A DNA stretch of 64,000 nucleotides from an uncultured Lachnospiraceae bacterium (GTDB taxonomy: Bacteria; Bacillota; Clostridia; Lachnospirales; Lachnospiraceae), in NCBI GenBank assembly GCA_902760755.1, contig CACWHK010000003.1, positions 1 to 64,000 of the forward strand. Reading direction: 5' to 3'. Positions 40,703 through 50,079 of the stretch are shown here, piece after piece. Position 1 is the stretch's first letter. Every line of letters begins with the position of its first letter. The notes beneath the pieces are model-generated. The model saw only the letters and a list, made by a program, of their open reading frames with translations, had not been told where the DNA came from and made no database searches. The translations under genes were made by a program, and so were the position numbers.

Positions 40703-42148
40703 ATGGCAGCTGGAAAAGCACTTCCGGACAAGTTCAAAGAGAGATTCCGTAAGATGCTGGGAGAGGAAGAGCTGAGCCGGTACGAGGCCTGCCTCCAAAG
40801 CCCCATGGAGCATGGTCTTCGGGTGAATACCCTTCGGATGTCCCCGGAGGAGTTCCAAAGGCTTTCTCCCTGGAAGTTAGAACCGATCCCATGGTGTAAG
40901 AGCGGCTTTTATCTTGGAGAGGATGCGGCAGAAAACCCGCCCTCCAGACATCCCTTCTATTATGCGGGTGCATATTACCTGCAGGAACCAAGCGCCATGC
41001 TGCCGGCTGCGGCACTGCCCATAGAGCCGGGAGACCGGGTGCTGGATCTATGTGCTGCACCGGGCGGAAAGTCCACGGCCCTGGCGGAAAAACTGGAGGG
41101 AACCGGGTTTCTTCTTTCCAACGATATCAGTGCCAGCCGGGCCAAGGCCCTGATCAAAAATCTGGAGCTCTTCGGTGCCTCAAATGCAGTGGTAACGGCG
41201 GAAACACCTAAGCGGCTTGCGGAGCATTTCCCGGATTTCTTTGATAAGATCCTGATCGATGCGCCCTGCTCCGGGGAGGGTATGTTCCGGAAGCAGGCTG
41301 CCATGATCCATGACTGGACGGAGGAGAAGCCGAAGGAATATGCTGCGCTGCAGCGGGAGATCGTAGGGCATGCCATCCGTATGCTCCGGCCCGGAGGAAT
41401 GCTTCTTTACTCCACCTGCACCTATGCACCGGAGGAGGATGAAGGAACGGTTTCCTGTCTGCTGAATCTGCCGGAAGCAGGAGAGAAGCAGCTGGGGCTT
41501 ATGAAGATCCCTCTTCATGACGGATTTCTTCCCGGAAATGCCTCCTGGCTTTCCGAAGAAGACAGAGCTTTGCTACCGGAAGGGACGGACCTTTCTGACA
41601 CCGTGCATCTTTATCCCCACCGGTTACGGGGAGAGGGACACTTTGCAGCGCTTTTTATAAGCAGAGCCGAAAAAACGGATACCGGGGCAGATGCTGCAAA
41701 TAAGCAGTCGGTTAAAACTGCGAAACTGCCTGCGGAATATACGGAATTCGAAGCTCTGATCCGAAAGGAGCGTCCTGCCGGAGATGTGGTTTTCCGGGAA
41801 GGGTATCTATCCCTTCAGCCTGAGGTGGATCGCCTCGAATCCCGGCTTGCGGGACTTCGGGTGCTGCGCAGGGGACTGTATCTCGGAGAGATCAGGAAGA
41901 ACCGTTACGAACCCTCCCAGGCCCTTGCCATGACACTTCGGGCCGGAGAGTTTGCGAATACATTACGTCTTTCCGCGGAGGATGAAAGAGTCCTTCGGTA
42001 TCTTCGCGGCGAGACACTGGACTATGGGCCGGAGGAAGCAGGAGACGGCTGGACACTGGTTACGGTGGAGGGGCTGCCCCTCGGCTTCGGAAAGGCAAAG
42101 AACGGGAGCCTTAAGAATAAGCTGCTTCCCGGTTGGAGGATGACCTGA
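40703..42148 (+). CDS. rRNA (cytosine-5) methyltransferase, RsmF/NOP2-Sun family
   Basis: SAM-dependent RNA m5C methyltransferase of 481 residues. The core has the SAM motif DLCAAPGGKST (about 116-126), DAPCSGEGMFRK with Cys189, and YSTCTY with catalytic Cys239. A C-terminal extension (about 340-480) resembles the RsmF PUA-like/NOL1-NOP2 tail, so the likely target is 16S rRNA near C1407; the target is inferred. Ribosome-binding site AAAGGAGCAGG. The stop overlaps the next gene's ATG (TGATG). Confidence 0.92.
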   Translation: MAAGKALPDKFKERFRKMLGEEELSRYEACLQSPMEHGLRVNTLRMSPEEFQRLSPWKLEPIPWCKSGFYLGEDAAENPPSRHPFYYAGAYYLQEPSAMLPAAALPIEPGDRVLDLCAAPGGKSTALAEKLEGTGFLLSNDISASRAKALIKNLELFGASNAVVTAETPKRLAEHFPDFFDKILIDAPCSGEGMFRKQAAMIHDWTEEKPKEYAALQREIVGHAIRMLRPGGMLLYSTCTYAPEEDEGTVSCLLNLPEAGEKQLGLMKIPLHDGFLPGNASWLSEEDRALLPEGTDLSDTVHLYPHRLRGEGHFAALFISRAEKTDTGADAANKQSVKTAKLPAEYTEFEALIRKERPAGDVVFREGYLSLQPEVDRLESRLAGLRVLRRGLYLGEIRKNRYEPSQALAMTLRAGEFANTLRLSAEDERVLRYLRGETLDYGPEEAGDGWTLVTVEGLPLGFGKAKNGSLKNKLLPGWRMT

Positions 42149-42714
42149 TGGTTGCAAAAGGAAACTACGGATATGCACGCAGTCTGAAGAAACGAAGGCT
42201 TCTTCTGATGTTTGCCTGCTTTTTCTTTATACTGGCGGATGTCATAATCAGTCTTGTGTTTTTTCAGACGAAGAAGACCCTCTTTGTGGTCCTTGCCTGC
42301 ATTATGGCGATCCCCTTTGCGAAAAATCTGATCGGATATCTTATGGTGATCCGCTATCAGCCCCTTACGGAAGAGGAGTATAGGGAGGCGGAGGCCATGG
42401 CTGCGGAGCGGGATACCACATTTGCCTATGATATCTCGGTTACGGCACCGGAGGGCGTACTTTTCTACCCCTGCGTTGCCATCTATAACAACAATGTGAT
42501 CGGGCTTCTGCAGGCCGGTCAGAACGTGAAGAAGAAGGATGCCGTGGAGTATCTGAAAATGGTTCAGGAGGGCCCGCCCACGAAGCCGAGAGTTGTAGTG
42601 GTGGAGTCCCTGAAGGATATGAAGCGGGAGCTGGACCGTCTTTCTCCTCCGAAGGAGGATCAGATCGGTGCAGATATCAAAATCGCCGAACGGCTTATGG
42701 AATTGGGGTTTTAG
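42148..42714 (+). CDS. Membrane protein of unknown function
   Basis: Unrecognised 188-residue protein. A basic N terminus precedes two transmembrane helices (about 18-40 and 44-64); a soluble cytoplasmic domain follows (about 68-188) with a mixed alpha/beta pattern. The start ATG 42148 follows TTGGAGGA and overlaps the methyltransferase stop. A slightly longer frame from 42133 is less likely. It is packed between rRNA-modification genes in one operon and ends just before a pseudouridine synthase, but nothing ties it to RNA. Confidence 0.75.
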   Translation: MVAKGNYGYARSLKKRRLLLMFACFFFILADVIISLVFFQTKKTLFVVLACIMAIPFAKNLIGYLMVIRYQPLTEEEYREAEAMAAERDTTFAYDISVTAPEGVLFYPCVAIYNNNVIGLLQAGQNVKKKDAVEYLKMVQEGPPTKPRVVVVESLKDMKRELDRLSPPKEDQIGADIKIAERLMELGF

Positions 42715-42715
42715 T

Positions 42716-43759
42716 ATGAGAGAGCTTGAGATCGGAAGAAATGAAGCGGGACAGAAGCTGAAAAAATACTGCTTTACCTATTTTCACGGAATCCCGCAGA
42801 GCTTTACCTATAAAATGCTTCGGAAGAAGAATATCCTTCTGAACGAGAAGAAGGCCAGCGGAGAGGAGCTTCTGGAAGAGGGAGATAAGATCCAGCTTTA
42901 TTTTGCGGAGGAAACGCTGGAGGAGCTTCGGAAGGAATCCGAGCCGAAGAAGGCGCTGCCGAAGCTTTCGGACTATCCGTGGCTGTCGGAGGACCGGGTT
43001 CTGTATGAGGATGACGACTGGATCCTGATCAACAAGCCTGTGGGGGTTCTTACCCAGAAGGCAACGACAAAGGATCGCTCCGTCAACGACGCGGTCATCG
43101 CCTATATGCTGGAGAAAAAGGAGATCACACCGGAGCAGCTGGAAACCTTCCGGCCCTCCGTCTGCAACCGTCTGGACCGGAATACCAGCGGCATCGTATC
43201 CGCCTCCAAGTCCAAGAAGGGGGCACGGGAGCTGAACGCTCTCTATGCGGAAAAGGACGGACGGACCACCCGGAAGTTCTATCTGGCCGTGGTTCATGGA
43301 AAATGTCCTCTGAAGGGGCATTATGACCGTCTCAACTACGTGAAGTCCAGGAACGGGAATCAGGCCTATGTGTGGCTTCGCGGCGGAAGACGCCCGAAGG
43401 ATACCCTGAAGTACGGGGATCCGGATCCCATCTGGACGGAATTCTACCCTGTGGATTATAACTCCGAAAAGGATATCAGTCTGATGCTCTGCCGGCTGCA
43501 TACCGGAAAGTCTCATCAGATCCGTGTTACCATGCAGCATTATAAGTATCCGGTGGCAGGAGACCCGAAGTACGGAGATGAGAAGAAGAATGCAAAGCTG
43601 GATCCGAACCTGAAGGGACAGCTGCTTCATGCCTTCCAGATCAAGCTTCCCAATGATGTTGTGGTACAGGCTGCTGTTCCGGAGCATATCACGAAGTATT
43701 TCCCGAAGGCGGAGGAGAAGGCATTAGCAAAGATCCGAAGCGTGACCAAGGGGATATAG
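42716..43759 (+). CDS. RluA/RluD-family pseudouridine synthase
   Basis: RNA pseudouridine synthase of 347 residues. An S4-like RNA-binding domain (about 1-75) and the RsuA/RluA catalytic domain are present, with catalytic Asp154 in NRLDRNTSG and the later HTGKSHQIRVTMQH. The target, in 23S rRNA or tRNA, cannot be assigned. The start at 42716 is immediately after the previous stop; the longer frame overlaps the upstream gene. Its ribosome-binding site is weak (GGGG), suggesting reliance on coupling. Confidence 0.93.
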   Translation: MRELEIGRNEAGQKLKKYCFTYFHGIPQSFTYKMLRKKNILLNEKKASGEELLEEGDKIQLYFAEETLEELRKESEPKKALPKLSDYPWLSEDRVLYEDDDWILINKPVGVLTQKATTKDRSVNDAVIAYMLEKKEITPEQLETFRPSVCNRLDRNTSGIVSASKSKKGARELNALYAEKDGRTTRKFYLAVVHGKCPLKGHYDRLNYVKSRNGNQAYVWLRGGRRPKDTLKYGDPDPIWTEFYPVDYNSEKDISLMLCRLHTGKSHQIRVTMQHYKYPVAGDPKYGDEKKNAKLDPNLKGQLLHAFQIKLPNDVVVQAAVPEHITKYFPKAEEKALAKIRSVTKGI

Positions 43760-43774
43760 CGGAGGTGCGGCGTA

Positions 43775-44311
43775 TTGGCAACCTGGAATTCGAGAGGGCT
43801 TCGGGGCAGCGGCCTGGAGGACCTGATCAACGCCACAAATGAATACTATCGTCAGCATAGCCTCGCCCTGGTGCAGAAGATCCCGACTCCCATTACGCCG
43901 GTGCGGTTTGATAAGGACAGTCGGAGGATTACGGATGCCTACTTCGAAAAGGATTCCACCGTGGATTATATCGGAGTGGTGCAGGGGATTCCGGTCTGCT
44001 TTGACGCAAAGGAAAGTAAGACGGATACCTTTGAGCTGAAAAATGTGCATGAGCATCAGTTTCAGTTCATGAAGGAATTTGAGGCCATGGGGGGTGTCGC
44101 CTTCCTGGTGCTGCATTTTACCATGCGGAACGATCTTTACTACATGCGATTCCGGGAGCTGGAGCACTATTTGGAACGGATCAAAGAGGGACATCCGAAG
44201 AATGTGAAATATATGGAACTGGAGGATGATTTCTTCCTGAAGCCGAAGGACGGCGCACTGGTGCCGTACCTGGTGGGGATCCAGAAGGATCTGGATCAGA
44301 GGGAAGACTAA
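43775..44311 (+). CDS. recU: Holliday junction resolvase RecU
   Basis: Resolvase that cuts four-way junctions after RuvAB branch migration, functionally linked to ruvAB at 27.8 kb. It has 178 residues. The N terminus WNSRGLRGSGLEDLIN and the nuclease core TVDYIGVVQG...CFDAKESK match the RecU family of Firmicutes. The start is TTG at 43775, nine bases after GGAGG, giving the conserved MATWNSRG. Here it is not next to a ponA-type PBP gene, unlike in Bacillus. Confidence 0.93.
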   Translation: MATWNSRGLRGSGLEDLINATNEYYRQHSLALVQKIPTPITPVRFDKDSRRITDAYFEKDSTVDYIGVVQGIPVCFDAKESKTDTFELKNVHEHQFQFMKEFEAMGGVAFLVLHFTMRNDLYYMRFRELEHYLERIKEGHPKNVKYMELEDDFFLKPKDGALVPYLVGIQKDLDQRED

Positions 44312-44335
44312 ACCGCCGTAAAGGAGGCATGGAAC

Positions 44336-46312
44336 ATGTTCGATTTCTATCGTATCGCGGCAGCAGTGCCGCAGGTTAAGGTTGCCGATGCAGCCTACAA
44401 TACCAATCAGATCCTGGGAAAGCTGGAGGAGGCCTACGGCTATCAGCCGGCGGTGATCGCATTTCCGGAGCTGGCCGTGTCCGGATACAGCTGTCAGGAT
44501 CTTTTCTTTCAGTCGACCCTGCTTCGGGAGGTGACCCGGGGAATCTCCAGGATCCTTGCGGCAACGGAGGGACATGAGAGTGCGGTTGTGGTAGGTGCTC
44601 CCGTAGAGATCTGCGGACAGCTTTACAACGGAGCCTACGTCATGCTGGACGGAAAGCTTCTGGGTGTTACCATCAAGACATTTCTCCCGAACTACAGTGA
44701 GTTTTATGAGAAGCGCTGGTTTAACAGTGCGGATGATCTGCCGACGCGGGATGTGTATCTCAGTGACCTGATGATCAGCTATGACCCGGAGGAGATCGAG
44801 GATTACAGCGTTCCCGTGGGAAGCCATATCATCTATAATCTGGACGGGAAGCTAAGCTTTGGTGTGGAGATCTGTGAGGATCTCTGGTCACCGATTCCAC
44901 CTTCCTCCGTAATGACACTGGCAGGAGCGGAGCTGATCGTGAACATCTCCGCATCCAATGAGCTGATCGCAAAGCGTGAATACAGAAAGAATCTGGTGAA
45001 GCAGACCTCTGCTTCCGAGGTTGCTGAATATCTCTATGTATCCGCCGGCTCCGGCGAATCCACCCAGGATGTGGTATTCTCCGGACACAGCCTTATCGCG
45101 GAGAATGGAGTGATCCTGAATGAGAACCGGGATTACATCGCGGCTGATTATCTTCTGGTGGCAGATATGGATCTCGGAAAGATCCGGAGTGAACGTGCAA
45201 GGATGAAGTCCTTCGGAGATGCTGCAGCGCATTACCGCGGGCTTACCTCCCGCTGCCGTACCGTAACGGAGGCAGCACCAAGGCTTCCGGAAAGTGACGG
45301 TGAGTATTATATCCTGCAGAAGCATCCCTTCATTCCAGCCACCAGAAAGAATCTGGAGAAGCGCTGCTCGGATATCTTCGATATGCAGGTTGGCGGTCTG
45401 GCAAAGCGCCTGGAGGTAACCGGTGCAAAGCCGGTGGTAGGCGTGTCCGGTGGTATGGATTCCACACTGGCGCTGTTGGTTTCGGCAAAGGCCCTGCAGA
45501 AGCTGGGACGTCCTGCCGAGGATCTGATCGCCATCACCATGCCGGCCTTCGGAACCTCCAACCGAACCTATGAGAATTCCCTGCTGCTCATCAAGAGCCT
45601 GGGAACCACTCCCATTATCATCGATATCAAGGCAGCATGCGTACAGCATCTTTCCGATCTGGGCCATGACGGTATGACGAAGGATCTTACCTACGAGAAT
45701 ACACAGGCAAGAGAGCGGACACAGGTCCTGATGGATTATGCAAATATGCACGGAGGTCTTGTGGTAGGAACCGGAGATCTTTCGGAGCTGGCTCTCGGAT
45801 GGTGTACCTACAACGGAGATCAGATGGCCATGTACGGTGTAAACGGAAGCATTCCGAAGACACTGGTTCGCTGGATGATCGATACCGTGGCTGAGACAGG
45901 CATCTTCCCGGACAGCACTGTGGTGCTTCGGGATATTCTGGATACCCCCATCAGTCCCGAGCTGCTTCCGCCGGATGAGAACGGTGAGATCACACAGAAG
46001 ACGGAGGACAGTGTGGGCCCCTACGAGCTCCACGATTTCTTCCTGTTCTATACCCTTCGTTACGGTTATTCTCCGGCGAAGATCAACTTCCTGGCCAATC
46101 GTGCCTTTGACAGGGATTATGACAGTGCCACCATCCTGAAGTGGCAGAAGATGTTTACCCGTCGCTTCTTCTCGCAGCAGTTCAAGCGTAGCTGCATGCC
46201 GGACGGTGTGAAGGTGGGATCGGTTGCCATGTCTCCGCGGGGAGACTGGAGGATGCCCAGTGATGCTTCTGCAGAAAACTGGCTGGCAGAGCTGGATCTG
46301 ATCGAGTCATAA
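44336..46312 (+). CDS. nadE: Glutamine-dependent NAD synthetase
   Basis: Final enzyme of NAD synthesis, amidating deamido-NAD with ammonia drawn from glutamine. It has 658 residues. The N-terminal nitrilase-type glutaminase (1-~290) has FPELAVSGYS (Glu), the Lys segment KTFLPNYSEF and catalytic Cys180 in GVEICEDLW. The C-terminal synthetase has the pyrophosphatase loop GVSGGMDSTLAL (about 365-376) and TGDLSELALGWCTYNGD. Ribosome-binding site AAAGGAGG. A strong two-way terminator follows. Confidence 0.96.
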   Translation: MFDFYRIAAAVPQVKVADAAYNTNQILGKLEEAYGYQPAVIAFPELAVSGYSCQDLFFQSTLLREVTRGISRILAATEGHESAVVVGAPVEICGQLYNGAYVMLDGKLLGVTIKTFLPNYSEFYEKRWFNSADDLPTRDVYLSDLMISYDPEEIEDYSVPVGSHIIYNLDGKLSFGVEICEDLWSPIPPSSVMTLAGAELIVNISASNELIAKREYRKNLVKQTSASEVAEYLYVSAGSGESTQDVVFSGHSLIAENGVILNENRDYIAADYLLVADMDLGKIRSERARMKSFGDAAAHYRGLTSRCRTVTEAAPRLPESDGEYYILQKHPFIPATRKNLEKRCSDIFDMQVGGLAKRLEVTGAKPVVGVSGGMDSTLALLVSAKALQKLGRPAEDLIAITMPAFGTSNRTYENSLLLIKSLGTTPIIIDIKAACVQHLSDLGHDGMTKDLTYENTQARERTQVLMDYANMHGGLVVGTGDLSELALGWCTYNGDQMAMYGVNGSIPKTLVRWMIDTVAETGIFPDSTVVLRDILDTPISPELLPPDENGEITQKTEDSVGPYELHDFFLFYTLRYGYSPAKINFLANRAFDRDYDSATILKWQKMFTRRFFSQQFKRSCMPDGVKVGSVAMSPRGDWRMPSDASAENWLAELDLIES

Positions 46313-46323
46313 ATAACTATAAG

Positions 46324-46386
46324 AAAAGGATGTGCGTACCTGACATCATGGGAAAATGTGTCAGGTATGCACATCCTTTTTATTTT
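46324..46386. terminator. Long bidirectional terminator between nadE and GH43
   Basis: Stem of 22 bp with one G-U pair: left arm 46324-46345 (AAAAGGATGTGCGTACC...), right arm 46359-46380 (...GGTATGCACATCCTTTT), followed by TATTTTTC. The purine-rich left arm gives a T-run in the other direction too. It resembles the terminator at 9927-9990 in sequence. Confidence 0.88.
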
Positions 46387-46439
46387 TCAGAAATGACATC
46401 TATAGGATCGTGATTTATAAGTATTATATCAATCCTATA

Positions 46440-47990
46440 TCAGTCTAAATTGTAGCTGCAGGAGAAGTCGGTAAAGGCTGCGGTGCAGTTCCCAATGGCA
46501 TACATCCCGACCATTACTCCGGTGAAACCGCCGGAGACCTCACTGGACAGGTATTTGGTCCGCCCGCTGCCAAGGAATACAGGACGTTCCTCCGATGCAA
46601 ACTGAACATAGAATTCATATTTCTCGTGATCGGAACGGATGCTAAGCACCGCTCCTTTTTCATTTGCTTCTTTCTTTGGAAGGTGCATGGAGTGGATATG
46701 CTTGATTCCTCCGATGCAGAGACGAAGCTCGGCGGCAAGGCCCCGGGGAGTCATGGCCAGCTCCACATCATAATGCTCGTCTTCGCACATATAGACCGTA
46801 AGTCCGGCAGAGGGTACGGTCTTAAGAAGGCTTTGTCCGTCCTCCTGACCGGAAGTCATTCTTCCTTCCTCAAGGATTACCTTCGCAGACACCTCCATGC
46901 AGAATTCCTTCTGCCGGAGTGCCAGAAAAGTGGGAGAGTCCACGTCCTCCAACGTGATAGAAGTTCCGCGAAGGAGTGCGGACTTATCGGAAAGCAGGTA
47001 GTTTTCCGGATGGTATTTCCGAAGATAAGCCCAGTCGATGCTCCAGTCCGTATTCCGGAAGGTGTATTCCGTTTTCCGCTCCTGCACAAAGTCTCCGGGT
47101 ATCTGATAGGAGGGAGCCGTGGTCCCGTCATCTCCGCAGGTGAACCAGCCATCCGGGTCAAATTGTACCGGGGTTAAGTAGACCTCACGTCCCAGATTGT
47201 GGTAGGGCTCCCAGGTGCCGATCTGACGGAAGCCCAGGGTCACCATGTACCAATGTCCGTCCGTATTTTGGATCAGATCCCCGTGGCCGATACCCTGGAT
47301 CAAAAATGGAGCCTTGTTCCGGTTGGTCAGCACCGGATTTTTTGCATAGTCCGTGAAGGGGCCCCAGGGGGAAGCGGAGCGGGCGTAGGTAACCATATGA
47401 CCGTATTCCGTGCCTCCCTCAGCAATCATCAGATAGTAATAGTCGCCGACCCGGTACATATGCGGGCTTTCGATATAGCGTCCGCCGGAGCCCTTCCAGA
47501 GACATTTTGTTTCTCCGAGCTTAGCTCCGGTTTCGATGTCGATCTCACACTGGACGATCCCCCAGTTTCCGTCATCATCCTGCCCGTTTGTAAGAGCATA
47601 AACATGTCCCTCATCAAAAAGCAGGGAGGGATCGATCCCGTTCATATCGATCTCGATGGGTTCGGACCATTCCCCGTAAATATCATCTGTATAGACATAG
47701 AAATTCTTATTCGTGGAATTGTTGTTGGTGATCATGTAGAACCGTCCGTCATGGTACCGGATGGTAGGTGCAAAGACTCCGCCGGAGCTGCGGACCCGGT
47801 CCAGCATGACCTGGCTCTCACGGGTAAGAACATGACCGATCTGCTTCCAGTTCACCAGATCCGTACTCTCAAAGAGCGGAACCCCGGGGAAGTACTGGAA
47901 GGAGCTGGTGACCAGATAGAAACGGCCGTTTGCCGAACATATGCTGGGGTCCGGATAAAAGCCGGAGATGATTGGATTCTGATAGATCAT
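46440..47990 (-). CDS. Glycoside hydrolase family 43 (beta-xylosidase / alpha-arabinofuranosidase)
   Basis: Enzyme of 516 residues without a signal peptide, so probably cytoplasmic and acting on imported oligosaccharides. The N-terminal five-bladed propeller has the catalytic base Asp in SGFYPDPSIC (near residue 14), the pKa-tuning Asp in GIDPSLL and the general acid Glu in YIESPHMY (near 178). A C-terminal beta-sandwich (about 325-516) is typical of GH43 xylosidases such as the XynB type. The ATG at 47990 follows AAAGGAGG. It is divergent from the GH5 gene and has its own promoter. Confidence 0.92.
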   Translation of the reverse strand: MIYQNPIISGFYPDPSICSANGRFYLVTSSFQYFPGVPLFESTDLVNWKQIGHVLTRESQVMLDRVRSSGGVFAPTIRYHDGRFYMITNNNSTNKNFYVYTDDIYGEWSEPIEIDMNGIDPSLLFDEGHVYALTNGQDDDGNWGIVQCEIDIETGAKLGETKCLWKGSGGRYIESPHMYRVGDYYYLMIAEGGTEYGHMVTYARSASPWGPFTDYAKNPVLTNRNKAPFLIQGIGHGDLIQNTDGHWYMVTLGFRQIGTWEPYHNLGREVYLTPVQFDPDGWFTCGDDGTTAPSYQIPGDFVQERKTEYTFRNTDWSIDWAYLRKYHPENYLLSDKSALLRGTSITLEDVDSPTFLALRQKEFCMEVSAKVILEEGRMTSGQEDGQSLLKTVPSAGLTVYMCEDEHYDVELAMTPRGLAAELRLCIGGIKHIHSMHLPKKEANEKGAVLSIRSDHEKYEFYVQFASEERPVFLGSGRTKYLSSEVSGGFTGVMVGMYAIGNCTAAFTDFSCSYNLD

Positions 47991-48019
47991 GAAACGTATC
48001 CTCCTTTTTCCTCCCTACT

Positions 48020-48048
48020 ACTATAGCGAATCTCAACAAGAGAAACAA
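48020..48048 (-). promoter_or_regulatory. Promoter of the GH43 gene
   Basis: On the minus strand TTGTTT (48048-48043), 17 bases, TATAGT (48025-48020), about 30 bases before the start codon. No equally clear promoter was found for the divergent GH5 gene within 48050-48200. Confidence 0.5.
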
Positions 48049-48203
48049 CTGAAAAATACGGTCATGATCTGCATGAAAAATCAGAAGACGGAGAAGGTAG
48101 AATTTTTCATGTAAAACAGACGGAAATGAAACGGTTTCGGATTCCACGGTTCTTCAGTAAACTGTCATCAAAGTGAGATAGTCTGCAAAAGCGGAGGTTT
48201 GAT

Positions 48204-50051
48204 ATGAGAAAGCTTTGGAAAAGAATGCTGACGGGAGTACTGACACTGACCATGGTGCTGGGACTTTCGGCCTGCGGTGACGGAAATGGAACGGGAACGA
48301 CCACGGAAGGAACGAACGATACGAAGAATACGGAATCAGAGGGATCCACCGAACCGGGCAGTACCGTGACCGATACGGTTATGAACGAATTCTCCGATAT
48401 GGCCTCGACAGAACTGGCAGTTCGCCTCGGTAACGGCTATAATCTCGGAAATACCTTTGAAGCTGCAGATATGAAGCGTCCCGGCAATTATGCGGATAAC
48501 GGAGTGAGTCATTTTGAGACCCTCTGGGGACAGCCCATCACTACAAAGGAAATGATCGATGATATAAAGAATGCAGGCATGGATACCCTCCGGATTCCCG
48601 TGGCCTGGACCAATGCCATGGATATCGAGAACGGAGATTACACGATCCATGCGGACTATCTGGAGCGTGTGAAGCAGGTGGTGGACTGGGCACTGGAGGA
48701 TGGCCTCTTTGTCGTACTGAACGATCACTGGGACGGTCAGTGGTGGGGCGTCTTCGGTGAGAAGGATGCCTCCCGCCGGGAGATCGGTTATACCATTTTC
48801 AAGGAAATGTGGACCCAGGTCGGAACCTATTTCAAGGACTATGATGAGCATCTGATCCTGGAGGGCGGAAATGAAGAGCTGGGAGACCGGTTCAATGATA
48901 TCGGGAATCCCATCGTAAAGGACGGAAACGGCCTATCCAAGGATGAGTGTTATGAAACCGCCAACAAGGTAAATCAGCTCTTTGTGGATACGATCCGTTC
49001 CCTGGACGGTTACAACAAAACACGGTTTCTTCTGATTCCGGGCTACGGAACGGATATCACCCAGACCCTGGATTCCCGCTGGCATATGCCGAAGGATAGC
49101 GTAGAAGGAAAGCTTTTCCTCTCCGTGCATTATTATACGCCCTGGAGCTACTGCGGCAGCAGCGGTTCCCTGAAGAATCTTTCGGTTTACACGGAGCAGG
49201 GCTACGGCATCATCATCGGAGAGTGTGGTGTGCTTCCTACCTCCAACCGGGAGATGAAGCCCAACTGGCAGCTCTGGTACGAGAATTTCTATGCGAACTG
49301 CGACATCTATGGTTATGTACCGCTGCTCTGGGACACCGGAAATATGCTGGATAAGAATACGCATACGTGGATCGATGAAGGCGTAAAGAGCTTCCTTTTG
49401 GAGAACAGCTACGAGAGTCAGAAGGAAATGAGTTACGAAGAGGTGAAAGCCGCTGCCGAAAAGAAAATGGCGGATGCACTGGCTGCTGCTCCGGAGACCT
49501 TTGATACGAACCAAAAGCTGGCGGGAGACGGAACAGCCATTGCCTGGATCATGTGGGATTCCCAGGACTGGAATATCGTCTACAGTGTGGGTGATACCTA
49601 TGATCCGGATTCCAAGACCTTCGGGATCAAAGCAACGGATGTGGAGGTGACCGGTGAGGGAACCTACACGGTGGCACTGGACTTTACAAAAACGGATGCC
49701 GGAAAATCCGTGGGGACTGCATTTTCTGCCATCGGTATCGCCAACGGGGAAGAGCTGTTCCCTGGATATGTGATCGACATCAAGCAGGTGCTGATCAACG
49801 GACAGGAGTATAAACTGAACGGCAGAAACTACACCTCATCGGATGACGGCCTCTGCACAAGAAGCAATCTTTACAATGAGTGGGTACCGAAGGTGCCGGA
49901 TGACGCAAGGACCAGAGGCGGCGGAACCGCAGGCTGCAGCCCGACCGTGCTTGAGAAGGAGTGCGGAGACGTGCAGACCATCGAGATCACATTTGAGTAT
50001 GTTCCCGGAGCAGCCGGTATTTCCACAAATGACGCTAATTCCAAGAACTGA
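48204..50051 (+). CDS. Lipoprotein glycoside hydrolase family 5 (endo-beta-glucanase/xyloglucanase type) with C-terminal accessory module
   Basis: Surface-anchored glycanase of 615 residues. A lipoprotein signal ends LSAC (Cys24), followed by a Thr/Glu-rich linker to about 55. The GH5 barrel (about 65-420) has GNGYNLGNTFE, IPVAW, the acid/base Glu224 in GGNEELG and the nucleophile Glu340 in IIGECGV; it looks like subfamily 4, which includes xyloglucanases. Residues ~440-610 form a separate module (GEGTYTV, LINGQEYKLNG, YTSSDDG, RSNLYNEWV) that recurs in the surface protein at 55604; it is probably glycan-binding. It heads the operon GH5-GH29-GH31-sensor kinase. Confidence 0.9.
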   Translation: MRKLWKRMLTGVLTLTMVLGLSACGDGNGTGTTTEGTNDTKNTESEGSTEPGSTVTDTVMNEFSDMASTELAVRLGNGYNLGNTFEAADMKRPGNYADNGVSHFETLWGQPITTKEMIDDIKNAGMDTLRIPVAWTNAMDIENGDYTIHADYLERVKQVVDWALEDGLFVVLNDHWDGQWWGVFGEKDASRREIGYTIFKEMWTQVGTYFKDYDEHLILEGGNEELGDRFNDIGNPIVKDGNGLSKDECYETANKVNQLFVDTIRSLDGYNKTRFLLIPGYGTDITQTLDSRWHMPKDSVEGKLFLSVHYYTPWSYCGSSGSLKNLSVYTEQGYGIIIGECGVLPTSNREMKPNWQLWYENFYANCDIYGYVPLLWDTGNMLDKNTHTWIDEGVKSFLLENSYESQKEMSYEEVKAAAEKKMADALAAAPETFDTNQKLAGDGTAIAWIMWDSQDWNIVYSVGDTYDPDSKTFGIKATDVEVTGEGTYTVALDFTKTDAGKSVGTAFSAIGIANGEELFPGYVIDIKQVLINGQEYKLNGRNYTSSDDGLCTRSNLYNEWVPKVPDDARTRGGGTAGCSPTVLEKECGDVQTIEITFEYVPGAAGISTNDANSKN

Positions 50052-50079
50052 TTTTCAATGTCATTCTGAGGCACGAAAT

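Noticed and set aside
49843..50079. N-terminal extension of the GH29 frame back to 49843
   Set aside because: It overlaps the GH5 coding region in another frame and lacks GH29 homology; ATG 50080 has a suitable upstream site.
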